A stretch of 64,000 nt of DNA from Paralithodes platypus (lineage: Eukaryota; Arthropoda; Malacostraca; Decapoda; Lithodidae), in assembly GCA_032716605.1 (NCBI GenBank), contig CM064560.1, forward strand, positions 17,963,441-18,027,440, in the 5' to 3' direction. Made by a program: the position numbers and the translations under genes. Each line of letters begins with the position of its first letter. The stretch's first letter is position 1. Positions 1 to 11,869 of the stretch are shown here, piece after piece. Under the pieces are notes generated by a model. It had not been told where the DNA came from, did no database searches, and saw nothing but the letters and a program-made list of their open reading frames with translations.

Positions 1-179
1 ATTAGAGGAACATAATCCAGCAACTTTTATATCACTACAGATCAAGGACGTCACATCACATCTGTTTAGGCCTATGGCGAACGAAATGTGTAGGGGATCA
101 GCAACTCTCAAATAAGGTCCATTCTTTATCTACCTACTAAACACTACATTTCATTAACTGGGCCGTTAGTTCTATCTAT

Positions 180-1097
180 CTATTGCCTGACGCCGTGATC
201 CCCGAAGGGGTGGACACGAACGAACCGCCCCCATGCACCTCTGTCCCCAGTCAGTCGACGCCCCTCCCCCCAACCAGCACCGCCTTCGTTCATGTAGTTC
301 CTCACTCCATCCTTCCACCTCATATTCGGTCTACCTCTCCCCCTCTGTCCCTCCACCTCGCTCTCGTACACCCTCTTAGTCATTCTCTCGCTTTCCATAC
401 GTTCCATATGGCCGAACCATCTCAAGTTGTTCCTTTTCACACTTTCCAGCACATCTACCTCCACACCACACCTCCTTCTTACTTCCTCATTAGTCTGTCT
501 ATCCCTCCATGTAACTCCGCACGCACTCCTTAAGTAATTCATTTCCACTGCTCTCACTCTTGGTCTGAGTCTCTCAACCAACGTCCATGCTTCGCTTCCG
601 TAAGTCAGTGTCGGGATTACCACACTGTCATGCAAGGACTTCTTCACTTCCATACTGACCACCCTATTTCTTGTTACTGCTTTTAGCATTCCTACAACCC
701 TCTTCCCCTGTTGTACCCTCTCCCGCACCTCTTCATCCATAGTCCCATCTTTACTCAACACACTGCCCAGATACTTAAAAGAGTTGACGATCTCCATAGC
801 CTGACCGTTCAGCTTCACCTCACACTCTGTGACTTCACCCCTTTCGAAGACCATAACCTTGCTCTTCCCCGTATTTACCTTCAAATTCCGTTTTTCGCAC
901 ACTGTTCCAAACTCATTTACCAGACCCTGCAACTCCCATTCATTATCACTCATCAGAACTGTATCATCCGCAAACAGCAGTATAGGTAGCTTCCACTCAA
1001 TTCCCTCCCTTTTCAGCGATACACCAACATCCACTGCTCTTGATAGTATTTCTTTCATAACTCCATCCATATATACAGTAGCCGTTAGTTGTAGCAT
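180..1097 (-). pseudogene. RTE-like non-LTR reverse transcriptase, C-terminal half (5'-truncated)
   Basis: A 305-codon open frame encodes the back half of a non-LTR reverse transcriptase. The RT motif C is visible as LLFADDTVLM near residue 41. It is followed by the thumb region with FKYLGSVLS, and by the characteristic C-terminal block RWFGHMERM with RGRGRPNMRWKD. The N-terminal endonuclease and RT motifs 0-B are missing, so the copy is 5'-truncated near 1097 and cannot encode an active enzyme. The 3' end abuts a short ATAG repeat (about 170-183), the kind of microsatellite tail typical of RTE-type elements. The same 3' end recurs in the opposite orientation at 44190-44398 with the same tail. 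The RTE assignment is inferred from tail and C-terminal block; the RT identity is firm. Confidence 0.75.
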
Positions 1098-1420
1098 ATT
1101 TTACCAAGTAAATTAAGGGTATAGGAGAAAAGCTCCTTTCTTATTTTGAGAGTGCTTAGTGACTCTCCTCAATATCCGAAATAGAGGAAATTTTCTTCCA
1201 AAATAACCGGGCTGTGTTTCGTAGTACATTTTCTATATACTGTCGTAAGAGTTGTGGTATACCTAACCCTATTGATCTTTAGTCTTTGGCTACGCACCAC
1301 AACTTTCGGCCATGCATCCCATCTTTTGGCCCCACACATCATCTTCCAGCCATGCACCCCAAAACTTCTCTGCATAACCCAACTTTTGAGTGACCTGCCA
1401 ATATCTGTGGTGCCCGTGTG
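1098..1420. other. No gene seen
   Basis: AT-rich spacer between the RT fragment and a minisatellite. Short reading frames here show no recognisable protein features. Confidence 0.4.
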
Positions 1421-1512
1421 AATTGTCTTGCTGGCCTACCAAAATTGTCTTGCTGGCCCACCAAAATTGTCTTGCTGGCCCACCAAAATTGTCTTGCTGG
1501 CCCACCAAATTT
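1421..1512. repeat. 22 bp tandem repeat, about 4 copies
   Basis: The unit CTTGCTGGCCCACCAAAATT plus GT repeats head to tail with one base difference between units. It generates a spurious Gly/Gln-rich reading frame on the minus strand. Confidence 0.85.
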
Positions 1513-1575
1513 ATGACTGCCCCATTATAAGGTTTTGCTGCCTGGCCGCCTCAACGTACTTATAGCCCCATTTTG

Positions 1576-1892
1576 TTAAGGGGATTTTTTTTTTTTTTCT
1601 TAGACCTCCATCAAGCTTAAAATCACACGCCCTTGACCCCTTTCAAGATAAATGTATTATTTGTTTTGGTAGAATAATGTCCCGGCCAAAGGCCCGTTCT
1701 CCTTAAATTACAGGTTCGCTTTCGCTCGCCAGGAAAAAATTGACACCTAAATGGCACGAAAGGTCTTAAAATTGACATAAATGTCGCAAACATTCTTAAA
1801 ATCGCCAAACTATTGGGGCGAACGTCTTAAAATATAAAACAAACTATGGGGCTAAACATGAGGCAGAAAGGGGCAAGAAAAAATCCCCTTAA
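1576..1892. mobile_element. TTAA-bounded MITE (piggyBac-like ends)
   Basis: 317 bp element with perfect 15 bp terminal inverted repeats, TTAAGGGGATTTTTT at the left and its complement at the right. The TTAA tetranucleotide at both ends fits a piggyBac-type target site. No coding capacity. A fragment with the same interior (around 24750-24800) lies downstream of the assembly gap. Confidence 0.7.
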
Positions 1893-1939
1893 CAGATTGG
1901 ACCAATTTTGGGCCACCTGGCTTATATTCTAGCTATATT

Positions 1940-2110
1940 AAGACGATATTATGTAGTTTAAGAAGGATTTGTGGTAGTAAAAAGGGTTAAGCGAGACAGT
2001 TCGAAACCTGCTAATTATTGGAGGCCCTTTTTAAACTGAATACAATCGTCTAATAGTAGCCAGAATAAAGTTAAAAGGACGTCACCGGTAACAGTGAAAG
2101 GTTTGCGTCT
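1940..2110. repeat. Dispersed inverted-repeat fragment
   Basis: Contains CTGAATACAATCGTCTAATA followed by GTAGCCAGAAT. Nearly the same block occurs at 4893-4922 inside a TTAA element, so this is a decayed member of that small family. Confidence 0.45.
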
Positions 2111-2232
2111 AGTTTCAAAGGACTACATTAGGCAAAACAAAAAACCGTTGACTGTTATAATTTCTGTTTAATATTGGTTGACGACTTATAAAGTACGGAG
2201 AGTATAGAGGAACACAGAGTTTTAGAGAAAAT

Positions 2233-2234
<2 letters not shown>

Positions 2235-2317
<83 letters not shown>
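2235..2317. repeat. (AG)n microsatellite
   Basis: About 41 uninterrupted AG dinucleotides; a second short CT tract lies at 2453-2474. The poly-(Leu-Ser) reading frame over it is an artefact. Confidence 0.97.
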
Positions 2318-2319
<2 letters not shown>

Positions 2320-2589
2320 TATGTGTGTGTCGTGATCATAAGTAACCCTTGACCACTGAGGTGATCTATCAGAGTATTGATCGACTCTTATGTCTAGGGG
2401 CAATCTATTTAAATAGAGACGTTGACTTTTATCACTCCCCAACCCCCAACATCTCTCTCTCTCTCTCTCTCTCGTATCTTCCATTATTCCTCACTTATAT
2501 TCACCCATTAATCCCTCTGATCTCCTGACTGACATATATTAGTTCACTTGATCGGTCAACAACATAACTCCTGCATTATTCAGTTTAAC

Positions 2590-2958
2590 TTAAGGGGGGT
2601 CACTGTTTTTTTGTATCTTTCTCTCCTTTTCTTTCTTTTCCTGGCTTGTATCCATTCGGCCACATTCAGCCAACTGTTTTAAGACATTTATCCCCATCCA
2701 GGCGTCAATTTTTTCCTGGCGAGCCAGCATTATATCGAGAAATCCGGTTTCGCCGGAGAAATTTTTCTATCGAAAAATTTACAAATTTAGCTTGCTGTAA
2801 AAAAAATATATATATATGCTGGCGCGCTACCGCTCGCCAGGAAAATATTGACATCTGGATGGGGGTAAACGTCTTAAAACAGTAGGCTGAATGGGGCCGA
2901 ATGGATACAAGCCAAAGAGAGAGGGAGAGAAAGAAAAACAAGCCGGTGACCCCCTTAA
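2590..2958. mobile_element. TTAA MITE, family T1 copy 1
   Basis: 369 bp, bounded by TTAA on both sides. The outer ~130 bp on each side are inverted copies, so the element can fold back on itself. Ends read TTAAGGGGGGTCAC and GTGACCCCCTTAA. The inner segment around GAAATCCGGTTTCGCCGGAG is in the opposite orientation to that in the other two copies (3425 and 16609). Confidence 0.8.
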
Positions 2959-3169
2959 TGGTTCAGTGTCTTCAAATTCCCGTTACCATTGTGTTGGAGA
3001 CATTGATTTACTGACGTGTAATAAGAACATAATAAATACACTGTAGTCATAGTATCATTGGCATTTTTTTCAATATCTGTGTATGAATAATTCCGCTTTG
3101 GTATTTTGAAACTAAACTCCACCGGATGAATCAGTTGTTAGTCCAATGCCATTACTCTGAAAGGCATAT

Positions 3170-3310
3170 ATATTTTTTTTCTATGTGATTGAGGGAGGCA
3201 AAAGGCAGAACTGCCTATAGCGAGTGCCTCCCCCATAGTTGAAAGAGTGACAGGGCCAAAATCAAGGGACGTTCGAGCCAAAATGCCTGGACACACGGAG
3301 TTGTGTTTTT
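3170..3310 (-). mobile_element. Jockey-like 3' end fragment
   Basis: Aligns by eye with 35720-35850, which continues into a minus-strand Jockey copy. Shared landmarks are GGCAAAAGGCA, CTGCCT, TGCCTCCCCC and AGTTGAAAG. It is interpreted as an orphan 3' UTR fragment. Confidence 0.5.
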
Positions 3311-3313
3311 ATG

Positions 3314-3330
3314 TTATTATTATTATTATT

Positions 3331-3361
<31 letters not shown>
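3314..3361. repeat. (TTA)n(TTG)n compound microsatellite
   Basis: Seven TTA/ATT units pass directly into about ten TTG units. Confidence 0.95.
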
Positions 3362-3362
<1 letters not shown>

Positions 3363-3424
3363 AACCCGATGATGCCCTCTATGGGTATCCCGTGGAATTT
3401 AGGTAGTCCCTATAGTGCCACACC

Positions 3425-3800
3425 TTAAGGGAGCCCACCTTGCTTTGTTTCTCTTTCTCTCCCTCTCTCTTTGGCTTTTATCCATTTGGCCCCATTCAAC
3501 CTACTGTTTTAAGACGTTTACCCACATCCAGGTGTCAATAGTTTCCTGGGGATCGGTAGCGAGCCAGCATATATATATATATTTATTTTGTTAGCAAGCC
3601 AAATTTGTAAATTTTTCGATAGAAAAATGTCTCCGGCGAAGCCGGATTTCTCAATACAATGCTGGCTTGCTATCGCTCGCCATGAAGAAATTGACACCTG
3701 AATGGGGATAAAAGTCTTTAAACAGTTGGCTGAATGGATACAAGCCGGGGAAAGAGAAAAAAGGAGAGAAAGATACAAAAAAGCCGGTGACCCCCCTCAA
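3425..3800. mobile_element. TTAA MITE, family T1 copy 2
   Basis: Homologous to 2590-2958. The left end keeps TTAAGG; the right end has a one-base change (TCAA). The interior is inverted relative to copy 1, and (AT)n has expanded next to the left inner junction. Confidence 0.7.
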
Positions 3801-3954
3801 GGTAGGGTGAAGTGAGATCCATTTGTGAGAGGATAGCAAGGGAGGAGGTTGGTCCACGGGCTCCGTAGCTTTGGACCAATGTTTCCTCCATCCGCCGCCC
3901 TCCCAACAGAGCCACCATTACAGACGGAGCTCTTTGGCGGGTTTACCACTTTTG

Positions 3955-4207
3955 TTGTCGCCTTGTAAAACACGCAGTAGGATACATGGGACATATTTAT
4001 TTCCTATGCCATATATACCCCCAGGAATATTGTTTAGTGATTATCTTTTTAAGATTTTGTTATAAATGTTATAATACTATTATAGTATTATAACATTTAT
4101 AACAAAATCTTAAAACGATAATCACTAAATAATATTCCTGGGGGTATATTTGGCATAGGAAATAAATATGTCCCATGTATCCTACTGCGTGTTTTACAAG
4201 GCGACAA
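3955..4207. repeat. 253 bp near-perfect palindrome
   Basis: Arms 3955-4080 and 4082-4207 (126 bp each) are reverse complements with three mismatches, separated by the single base at 4081. No spacer exists, so the structure is a perfect cruciform candidate. No protein-coding capacity. Confidence 0.95.
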
Positions 4208-4420
4208 TACTGCTACTACTAATAATAATAATAATAATTATTATTATTATTATTATTATTTTTATGAGTAGTATAATTAATAGTAGTAGTATCATTAGTT
4301 TATTAACATTAGTATTGGCATTAAATATTAATATTAATCTAATATTTAGTGTTAGTATTAGTATTATTAGTCTTGCGGGTTATTATTGTATTATTATGTA
4401 TACGTTTTTAGTGGATTAAT
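4208..4420. repeat. Degenerate (ATT)n/(AGT)n low-complexity tract
   Basis: Starts immediately at the right arm of the palindrome. ATT/AAT triplets dominate, grading into mixed AT-rich trinucleotides. Confidence 0.8.
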
Positions 4421-4772
4421 GGCTGCCAATCGTAAACAATTCAGGTTTTTATTCACAATTTGTTCCCGTACATTTTAACACATAGCTTAATTACCATATC
4501 GGGCCTCACATGGTTCTGGGTTTGGGGAACTTCACTGCAAATATGAAAAGTCTGTGCAATGTATGAATAATTCCTACAGGTAGCAAAGTATTCCACTTCG
4601 GATGTTATTCCAGTTAGAGGCTGCCTATCAATAAGTTATTCAAAATATAGTAACAGAGAAACCGAACAACTTGGCTATATCATAACATCAAGCATTAATT
4701 TCCACATCCTCCTTCACCTTCTATTCCTCTATCTGTTCCTTTATCTTTACCCTCTGGAGGATGTGACGCGTT
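4421..4772. other. No gene seen
   Basis: AT-rich sequence with no recognisable coding or repeat signature. Confidence 0.4.
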
Positions 4773-4960
4773 TTAACACTTTATTCTGGCTATCATTAGA
4801 TGATTATATACAGCTTAGGGAGGATTTTGGGGAATTAAAAGAGTACAGACTATCTCAATTAACCCTCCTACTGCCATATACCTTTCCCAATCTGAATACA
4901 ATCGTTTAATAATAGCCAGAAAACAGAAAATAAGTACGTCATCGATCCTCAGAGGGTTAA
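4773..4960. mobile_element. TTAA-bounded inverted-repeat element
   Basis: TTAA at both ends. Inverted blocks TTCTGGCTATCATTAGATGA (left) and the complement of a TAATAATAGCCAGAAAAC block (right). The right TTAA (4957-4960) abuts the first recognisable base of the Jockey fragment. Confidence 0.55.
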
Positions 4961-5640
4961 TTCCTTTTCTGACCATTCCATAGCTGAGTTTGCGGACGGC
5001 CATCACTCACTTCCTCAACTTATCAACTTCGGTGTTCCTCAGAGATCTGTCTATATATAATATTCATTAAGGATCTTCTGAACTGTACCACTAATCCTAT
5101 CCACTCATATCTGATGACTCTGCCTTACACTATTAAACTAGTTTTCCATGACGACCCACCGTGCAATCACTCCAAAACTCATGTGATGAGGCCATAGCAC
5201 GCTTATCTTCTCATCTATTAAGTATAACCGATTTGGACAGAAATAATTTTGTTACGTTCAATGCTTCCATAACCCAATTTTTCCATATATCTACCCATAC
5301 TCTTCAACAAATTACAAATATACCCTCTATTTTCTCTCAATACTCTTGGTGTCTCTTTTGTTCTTCTGATCTTTCTTGGGAAGACCATAATATCAACCGT
5401 CTCTGTGGATTTCTTACCCCAACACAATGTCTTGCTCTATACAGGGGCTCAGTACGCCCATGTACAGTATTGAGTAATGTTTTGCATGTGTGGGGAGGTT
5501 CCACCCATACCGCAAAGGGTACAGTCAAAAGCAGTCTCATCAACCCACCTCTTTTTACTAATTTCCTACAATCTCTCACTACCTACTGCAATGTTGTATA
5601 TATCTCACTCTTCTACATCAATTTTACTTTCTCATTTGTT
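4961..5640 (+). pseudogene. Decayed Jockey-like reverse transcriptase fragment
   Basis: Translations in shifting frames recover blocks found in the larger copy at 11870-14650. These include a degraded SxDDSALHY (RT motif C, normally SYADDSTLHY), the sequence FNASITQFFHIST, LSWEDHNI, GFLTPTQCLALYRGSVRPC and HVWGGSTHTA. Multiple frameshifts and stops rule out function. The upstream endonuclease half is absent. Confidence 0.7.
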
Positions 5641-5867
5641 TCTCTGATGGCTCGAAGGTCAAAATTAGAATGATTCTTGTATTCAGTAGTCATGTAATCG
5701 TGCACGGTACTAGATTGCTTCTCAGTCTCTGCCCATGCAGCTATGCAGGGAAACCTTGTCCTGCTCAGCTCATCTTCTGTATACTCCGTCGTATCGCTGC
5801 CTCTCTTCTCATGCAGTAAAGTGGAGTAAGAATAAACAGCTTCTATGTAATCGCAGGCCACAGGAAA
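5628..5867 (-). other. Possible coding exon, unrecognised
   Basis: An 80-codon stretch of the minus strand, within a 134-codon open frame, reads like normal protein (for example SYSTLLHEKRGSDTTEYTED and RFPCIAAWAETEKQS) and lacks repeats. It begins after a CAG acceptor-like triplet (5868-5870) and ends at a GTAAAA donor-like site (5627). I do not recognise the protein, no neighbouring exon is apparent, and its far end overlaps the last bases of the decayed Jockey copy. It may be a chance open frame. Confidence 0.2.
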
Positions 5868-5870
5868 CTG

Positions 5871-6455
5871 GTTGCTATTACTGGATCCGGGGAAGCTCGC
5901 CTGGCTGCTGCTGCCTTCGTCCCTCTTTACTTCGTTGCCAGCCTCGGCCGTATCTCTCATTGCTGCACCACAAGTGGGCTTTGCAGCCTTCGAAAATTGG
6001 AGCCGGGGAATCACCAACTGGACTTTGTCTTAAGTTGTGTCCCGGGCTGGTGAGATACTGTACCTCCACAGACAGGGAATATAGTAAAGGTGAGACAAGT
6101 AATCAAATTTACCCCAGGATACGACCATGCCAAAGCCGATTTTACACTCCAGGTACCCACTTTTACGTCTGGGTGGGACAAGGCTAACACGAGAGAAAAC
6201 CAGCCCAGTGACTTATGAGCAATCCTGGTGGCTAACCAAGTTCTCATTCGTGTGTGTTTAATTGGTTGCAGGAAGCAACCAATCAGGTCCCTGGATTCAT
6301 TTGAGCCACAACGAATCCAGGTACTCATTTTCGTCTGAGTGAGAGGGAACTACACAGGGATTGGAGTTTTTTCAACACTCCTGGGCTACTTGGACCCTGG
6401 TGGCAAGCCAAGCAAATTTCACCCACCCCATGTATGTGTGGCAACATCTGATCTG
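5871..6455. other. No gene seen
   Basis: Mixed-composition sequence with a near-repeated motif (CAGGTACCCACTTTTACGTC near 6150 and CCAGGTACTCATTTTCGTCT near 6318), probably dispersed repeat DNA. No coding signature. Confidence 0.35.
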
Positions 6456-6540
6456 TGCTGGTACCAGGCATTCACTCATCCAGCTACTGCTGTACTGGTA
6501 CCGGGCCCCACAACCCATCCAGCAACTGCTGTGCTGGTAC
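6456..6540. repeat. ~39 bp tandem repeats of a 5S-derived segment
   Basis: Successive degenerate units carry CTGGTACC..., ACTCATCCAGC and ACTGCTGT. They resemble the 3'-part of the 5S-like sequence that follows (GGTCACTCATCCAGCAACTG). Confidence 0.6.
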
Positions 6541-6632
6541 AGTACCAGGCGGTCACTCATCCAGCAACTGACCAGACCCTACGCAGCTTAACCCCGCTGA
6601 TCGAAAGTCCAGCGTTGCCAACCACATAGTCC
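6541..6632 (-). pseudogene. 5S rRNA-derived sequence (pseudogene or SINE3-type)
   Basis: Read on the plus strand, the block CCAGGCGGTCACTCATCCAG, then ACTGACCAG, then GCTTAACCCCGCTGATCG matches the reverse complement of the conserved 3' half and internal promoter region of animal 5S rRNA. The conserved normal forms are GGTCACCCATCCAAGTACTGACC and GCTTAACTTCGGTGATCGGA. The 5S 5' part is strongly diverged. Tandem copies of the 5S 3' portion flank it. It is not a functional rRNA gene. Confidence 0.55.
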
Positions 6633-6639
6633 AGCGTAG

Positions 6640-7340
6640 CCACCTGTACCTCCTTTGGCTCTCCCAAGAATTAAAAGGTGGCACCAGAAGTTGCACTGTG
6701 CGGTGATTGGTCGGTTGCGCTCAGGTATCTTGGTAACACAATTTTTGTGTTAACCGTTCATCTCCTGTTTGTCTGTTTGTCACCGCACTAATTTTCGCAT
6801 AATAGTAACCCGGCAATCAGGTTAGATGTGAGGTTTTGCCACAAGGGAAATTCTGGTTGTTGTAATATCGTGAGTTAACACTTACTGCAAATATCTTATA
6901 GATGGGTTTAACGCTAAGGCAAGGATTTTCCCGCTATTTTCGCTTCATATACGTTGCCCTACAGCCGTATCCATAGCCCTGAGCAAAGTCAAGAGAGGCC
7001 AAATGGAAAATTCAGGTAAAATTTTCCCTATTAAACTCTACTTTTCTCATTTTCTCATTTCCCCCATCTCTGACCTCGAAAATATCCACCGATGCTTTCC
7101 TGTTTACAGCAAGTGTATTGTCACTCCTCCCCACCCTCTCTCTCTCTTCCGTAATTTTAAACTTGCGATAACTTAAATAAAAATAAAGTGTGACATTATC
7201 AAGTTCTGTGTTATGGCCTGTAACATGAAATGAACCTCACATTCCTACCTGGTATATAGCTGTCACTACACTAAACAACCTCAACACTCTTCTCTCTCCC
7301 CCCCCCCCCCACACACACATACAAAATGTAATTTGGCTCT
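6640..7340. other. No gene seen
   Basis: Unassigned sequence containing a CT tract at 7137-7147 and a C run near 7300. No convincing open frame. Confidence 0.35.
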
Positions 7341-7344
7341 CACT

Positions 7345-7395
7345 TATACAACTTTGAAGGAGACACTTGTTACAGGCAGCTTCATGCACATAACC
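7345..7395 (+). mobile_element. Short Jockey-like 3' UTR fragment
   Basis: GGAGACACTTGTTACAGGCA matches GGAGACACTCATTACAGGCA in the 3' region of the Jockey copy near 14690. Very short, so low weight. Confidence 0.35.
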
Positions 7396-7694
7396 AACAG
7401 AGTTGACCTGTGTTCCTTGAATTTCAGCTTCCATATCATTATCTATATTGCAACACTAATGGGGTGAAATGTCTTAAGATATCTAAACTAATGGAGCAAC
7501 ACAGGTGAGTTTCAAAAATACCTCTCTCGGACAAAATAGGGTTAAAGTACAACACACATACACCCCCTTTTGCCCTTTACAAATGTTATGAACATTATAA
7601 TTCCTTGCTAGTGAAGATGATGTTGATGTTAATGGTAAAGAGTATATTGTATATGAGGTTAACAATGCAGACTCCATACCTATACCCTTATTTA

Positions 7695-7765
7695 GCGGCG
7701 AGCAACATAAGTCGAGTTAAATAAAGCTGGACTATGTGGCGGCGCTCGACATAACTCGAGTGGCA
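7695..7765. repeat. Imperfect direct repeat pair
   Basis: GCGGCGAGCAACATAAGTCG followed by AGTTAAAT is repeated about 45 bp later as GCGGCGCTCGACATAACTCG. Origin unknown. Confidence 0.5.
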
Positions 7766-8159
7766 ATTTCAGCACGTAATGTGGCTGAGAGAGAGAGACA
7801 AGTGGTGGCAGGAGACTAGCGAGCGTATGACTGCCCCAGACCACCGCGGCGAACCTACTGACACAAATCTCAGCTCCCTCCTCCCTCTCTCACTCGCTAC
7901 ATACTCAATTATGTACTGAAAGTACCGAATTACCTGCTTTTTGCACTCGCGTTGCACGGTTATTGCAAGAAAACTATCCATCATACAAGGATCGTTATGG
8001 TGTCATTCGAAAGCTCTGTTTATGCCCTTTCAGGGATAGGTACTTGTTTTACGTTCTGGGTCTTATTTAGGCATGAAAATGATCACGTAAACAGCCCTAT
8101 TTTGGCTAAAAACACCCCGCTGTGCGGTACACATAAATAAACCGCATAGGCCGCTCGTA

Positions 8160-8357
8160 AGGTGTTAATGATTCAATAACTGTTGATGAAATGAAGAAAT
8201 GTATTAATGACTTAAATAATATTTTAGTCCCCTGGAAACGATATAGTATTAAATGAATATATTAAATGTACCCAAATAGATTGTCTCCATTATAATTATG
8301 TAAAACTCTTTAATATGATTCTTGATATTGGTAACCTTCCAAATTAATTGCTTATTG
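8160..8357 (+). pseudogene. Non-LTR reverse transcriptase, segment 1 of a split copy
   Basis: Decayed translation gives NDSITVDEMKKCINDL, SPGNDIVLNEYIKC and YVKLFNMILDIGNLP, the block that precedes the RT fingers in RTE-like enzymes. It stops inside LIGT, exactly at the left end of the large terminal-inverted-repeat element. It resumes at 14972 as IVPPY...DINYRAITLLSC. In-frame stops and a frameshift make it a pseudogene. Confidence 0.65.
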
Positions 8358-8569
8358 GTACATTCGGGAACCACACTCTCTAGCCCACCTGCGTCGGGCC
8401 AGAGATTTGTAGCGGTTCATTTCTGGACGGCAGCCCACTCTAATTATCACGAAGCCATACATGCACGAACACAAATTTTTCAAAACAAAAGAGGCTTGAC
8501 TCTCTGTTTGGCATGGTTAATTATCTTGTTGTTATGCTACACAATAATGCTTTGGCTGCATAAATGACA

Positions 8570-10249
<1,680 letters not shown>

Positions 10250-10658
10250 TTAACAATTACGGGCATATTTCCGCCTGTTTCCGCTATATTAGGGCTTATT
10301 CAGGCACTCCTGAATGAATAAACAAGTGTCTGAATGAAAGTAAATGTAGACGGAAATCGCTTCAAAATGACACCAGAATGAGCTTCGTAGCGCGCGGGTC
10401 ACCCGCAGCGCTACCATAGACATCGGCAAATATTCGCTAATTGTGAGCAATGTTGCACTACATTTGCCTGTGGCAGCATTGCATTGTCTCGCGAGATATG
10501 GGTCTCGAGTCTCAGTGCCCCAGCAGCCGTACTGGAGAGCGGACGGGGGCCTGCCGTGCTAAGGCTCACTTATACTCGTCCCTACAGGCTTTAAGAGCCT
10601 GTAAATTGCTTTAAATTGCCATAGCGTTCCAGAACGTCTCCCGCAGCCAATGGGTTAA
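10250..10658. mobile_element. TTAA MITE, family T3 copy
   Basis: 409 bp between TTAA tetranucleotides. It carries the family landmarks GGGCATATTT, CAGGCACTCCTGAATGA, CCCGCAGCG, CTCG-rich centre, GCCTGTAAATTGCTTTAAAT and CCCGCAGCCAATGGGTTAA. Other copies lie at 24485-24618, 28648-29143 and 30801-31220. Confidence 0.7.
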
Positions 10659-11349
10659 GAAATAATGCCCCTTGATACGACAATATAACTGCCTCCATAA
10701 TTATAATCACTCTTCCTTTAATCTCTCAGACTGATATATAGATGTGAATATTCTGAGAATATACATTTAACCATAACTACTAAGGATGACATCAGATGAT
10801 TCAGACACGCACACAAACTTACACAAAGACACACACTCACACCCACACACGCACGCGCACACCCACACACACACACACACCCACAAACAAAAATGTGCTT
10901 TCGTGGGTGGTTTGGAAGTGTTTCGTTCGATTCTGAATTTCTTAAAACCTATGGGGATATTCTTTCGTGTCCCTGTTTAATGTAGATATTGGAGGGAATA
11001 AAATGCATGTATGTATGTACTCAGGCGCATGAAATAAAAAAATATAAGATTCACACACATATTGGTCAGCCAGAACACCCAGACACAAAGGATCATGAGG
11101 GGTCTCCAGCAGAAGATTCCCAGGTCCCGGATCTCTCAAAAAGGTTCCGGTCTCAGCAGGCAGACACACAGCGGAACGAAATCACAATGCCCGCCCACAT
11201 TACTTCCATGCATGGCCCATAATATTAATGGCTCCCCGGGTCAGTCGCCTGACAGACTATTATCTAGTCCAACTGGCACCTGACCTCCACTTTGTACGAC
11301 CGCGTTATCATTCATTTATTCAAAGGCATTCTTCATTCATTCCTCTTCA
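10659..11349. other. No gene; (CA)n tract at 10805-10889
   Basis: Contains an interrupted CA microsatellite. A segment at 11050-11280 could be retroelement-derived but is not assignable. Confidence 0.4.
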
Positions 11350-11770
11350 TCACCACTTCTCTTGCCTGTTCTTCAGTCACCTCTCTATCTTCCAACGCTT
11401 GTTTCACACCATCTCTCCACCTCGTCTAAGGTCTTCCTCTTAAACTGTTACCCCTTGTTTGTGACCCATATATTCTCTTCGGAAGCCTTTCATTTCCCAT
11501 TCGTTCAACATTTCCATACCAGCATAGCACCCTTCTTTCCACTCTGGCCGATAAGGAGTTCCTGTTGTCCCACATCCTATGTACCTCTTCAGTCCTCAAT
11601 CTGTCTTTACATGTCACACTACACATACTCTTCAAGCAGCTCATCTCCATCACATCCAACCTTCTTTTATCTTGTACATTCAGACCCCATGACTCAACCC
11701 TATACATCACCGTTGGTACAATTATCCCTTGATATATTGCACTTTTAACTTTTGTTTCGAGATTTCTCAA
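11350..11770 (-). pseudogene. Non-LTR RT C-terminal fragment
   Basis: Minus-strand frame of 114 codons reads KSAIYQGIIVPTVMYRVESW, then VMEMSCLKSMCSVTCKDRLR, VLCWYGNVERMGNERLPKRI and a broken RGRP. This is the post-RT C-terminal block of an RTE-like element related to, but distinct from, the one at 180-1097. No catalytic motifs remain. Confidence 0.65.
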
Positions 11771-11869
11771 CTTTCACATATTTCTCATTGCTCTGAAAAA
11801 TTTCCTTCCCTCACAATAAAATACAATAAACAAATACCTACCTGCCTTCTACTCGATCTATCAATTTAT

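Noticed and set aside
2155..2484. 109-codon ORF with a long Leu-Ser repeat
   Set aside because: Produced by the (AG)n tract; no start context or conserved sequence.
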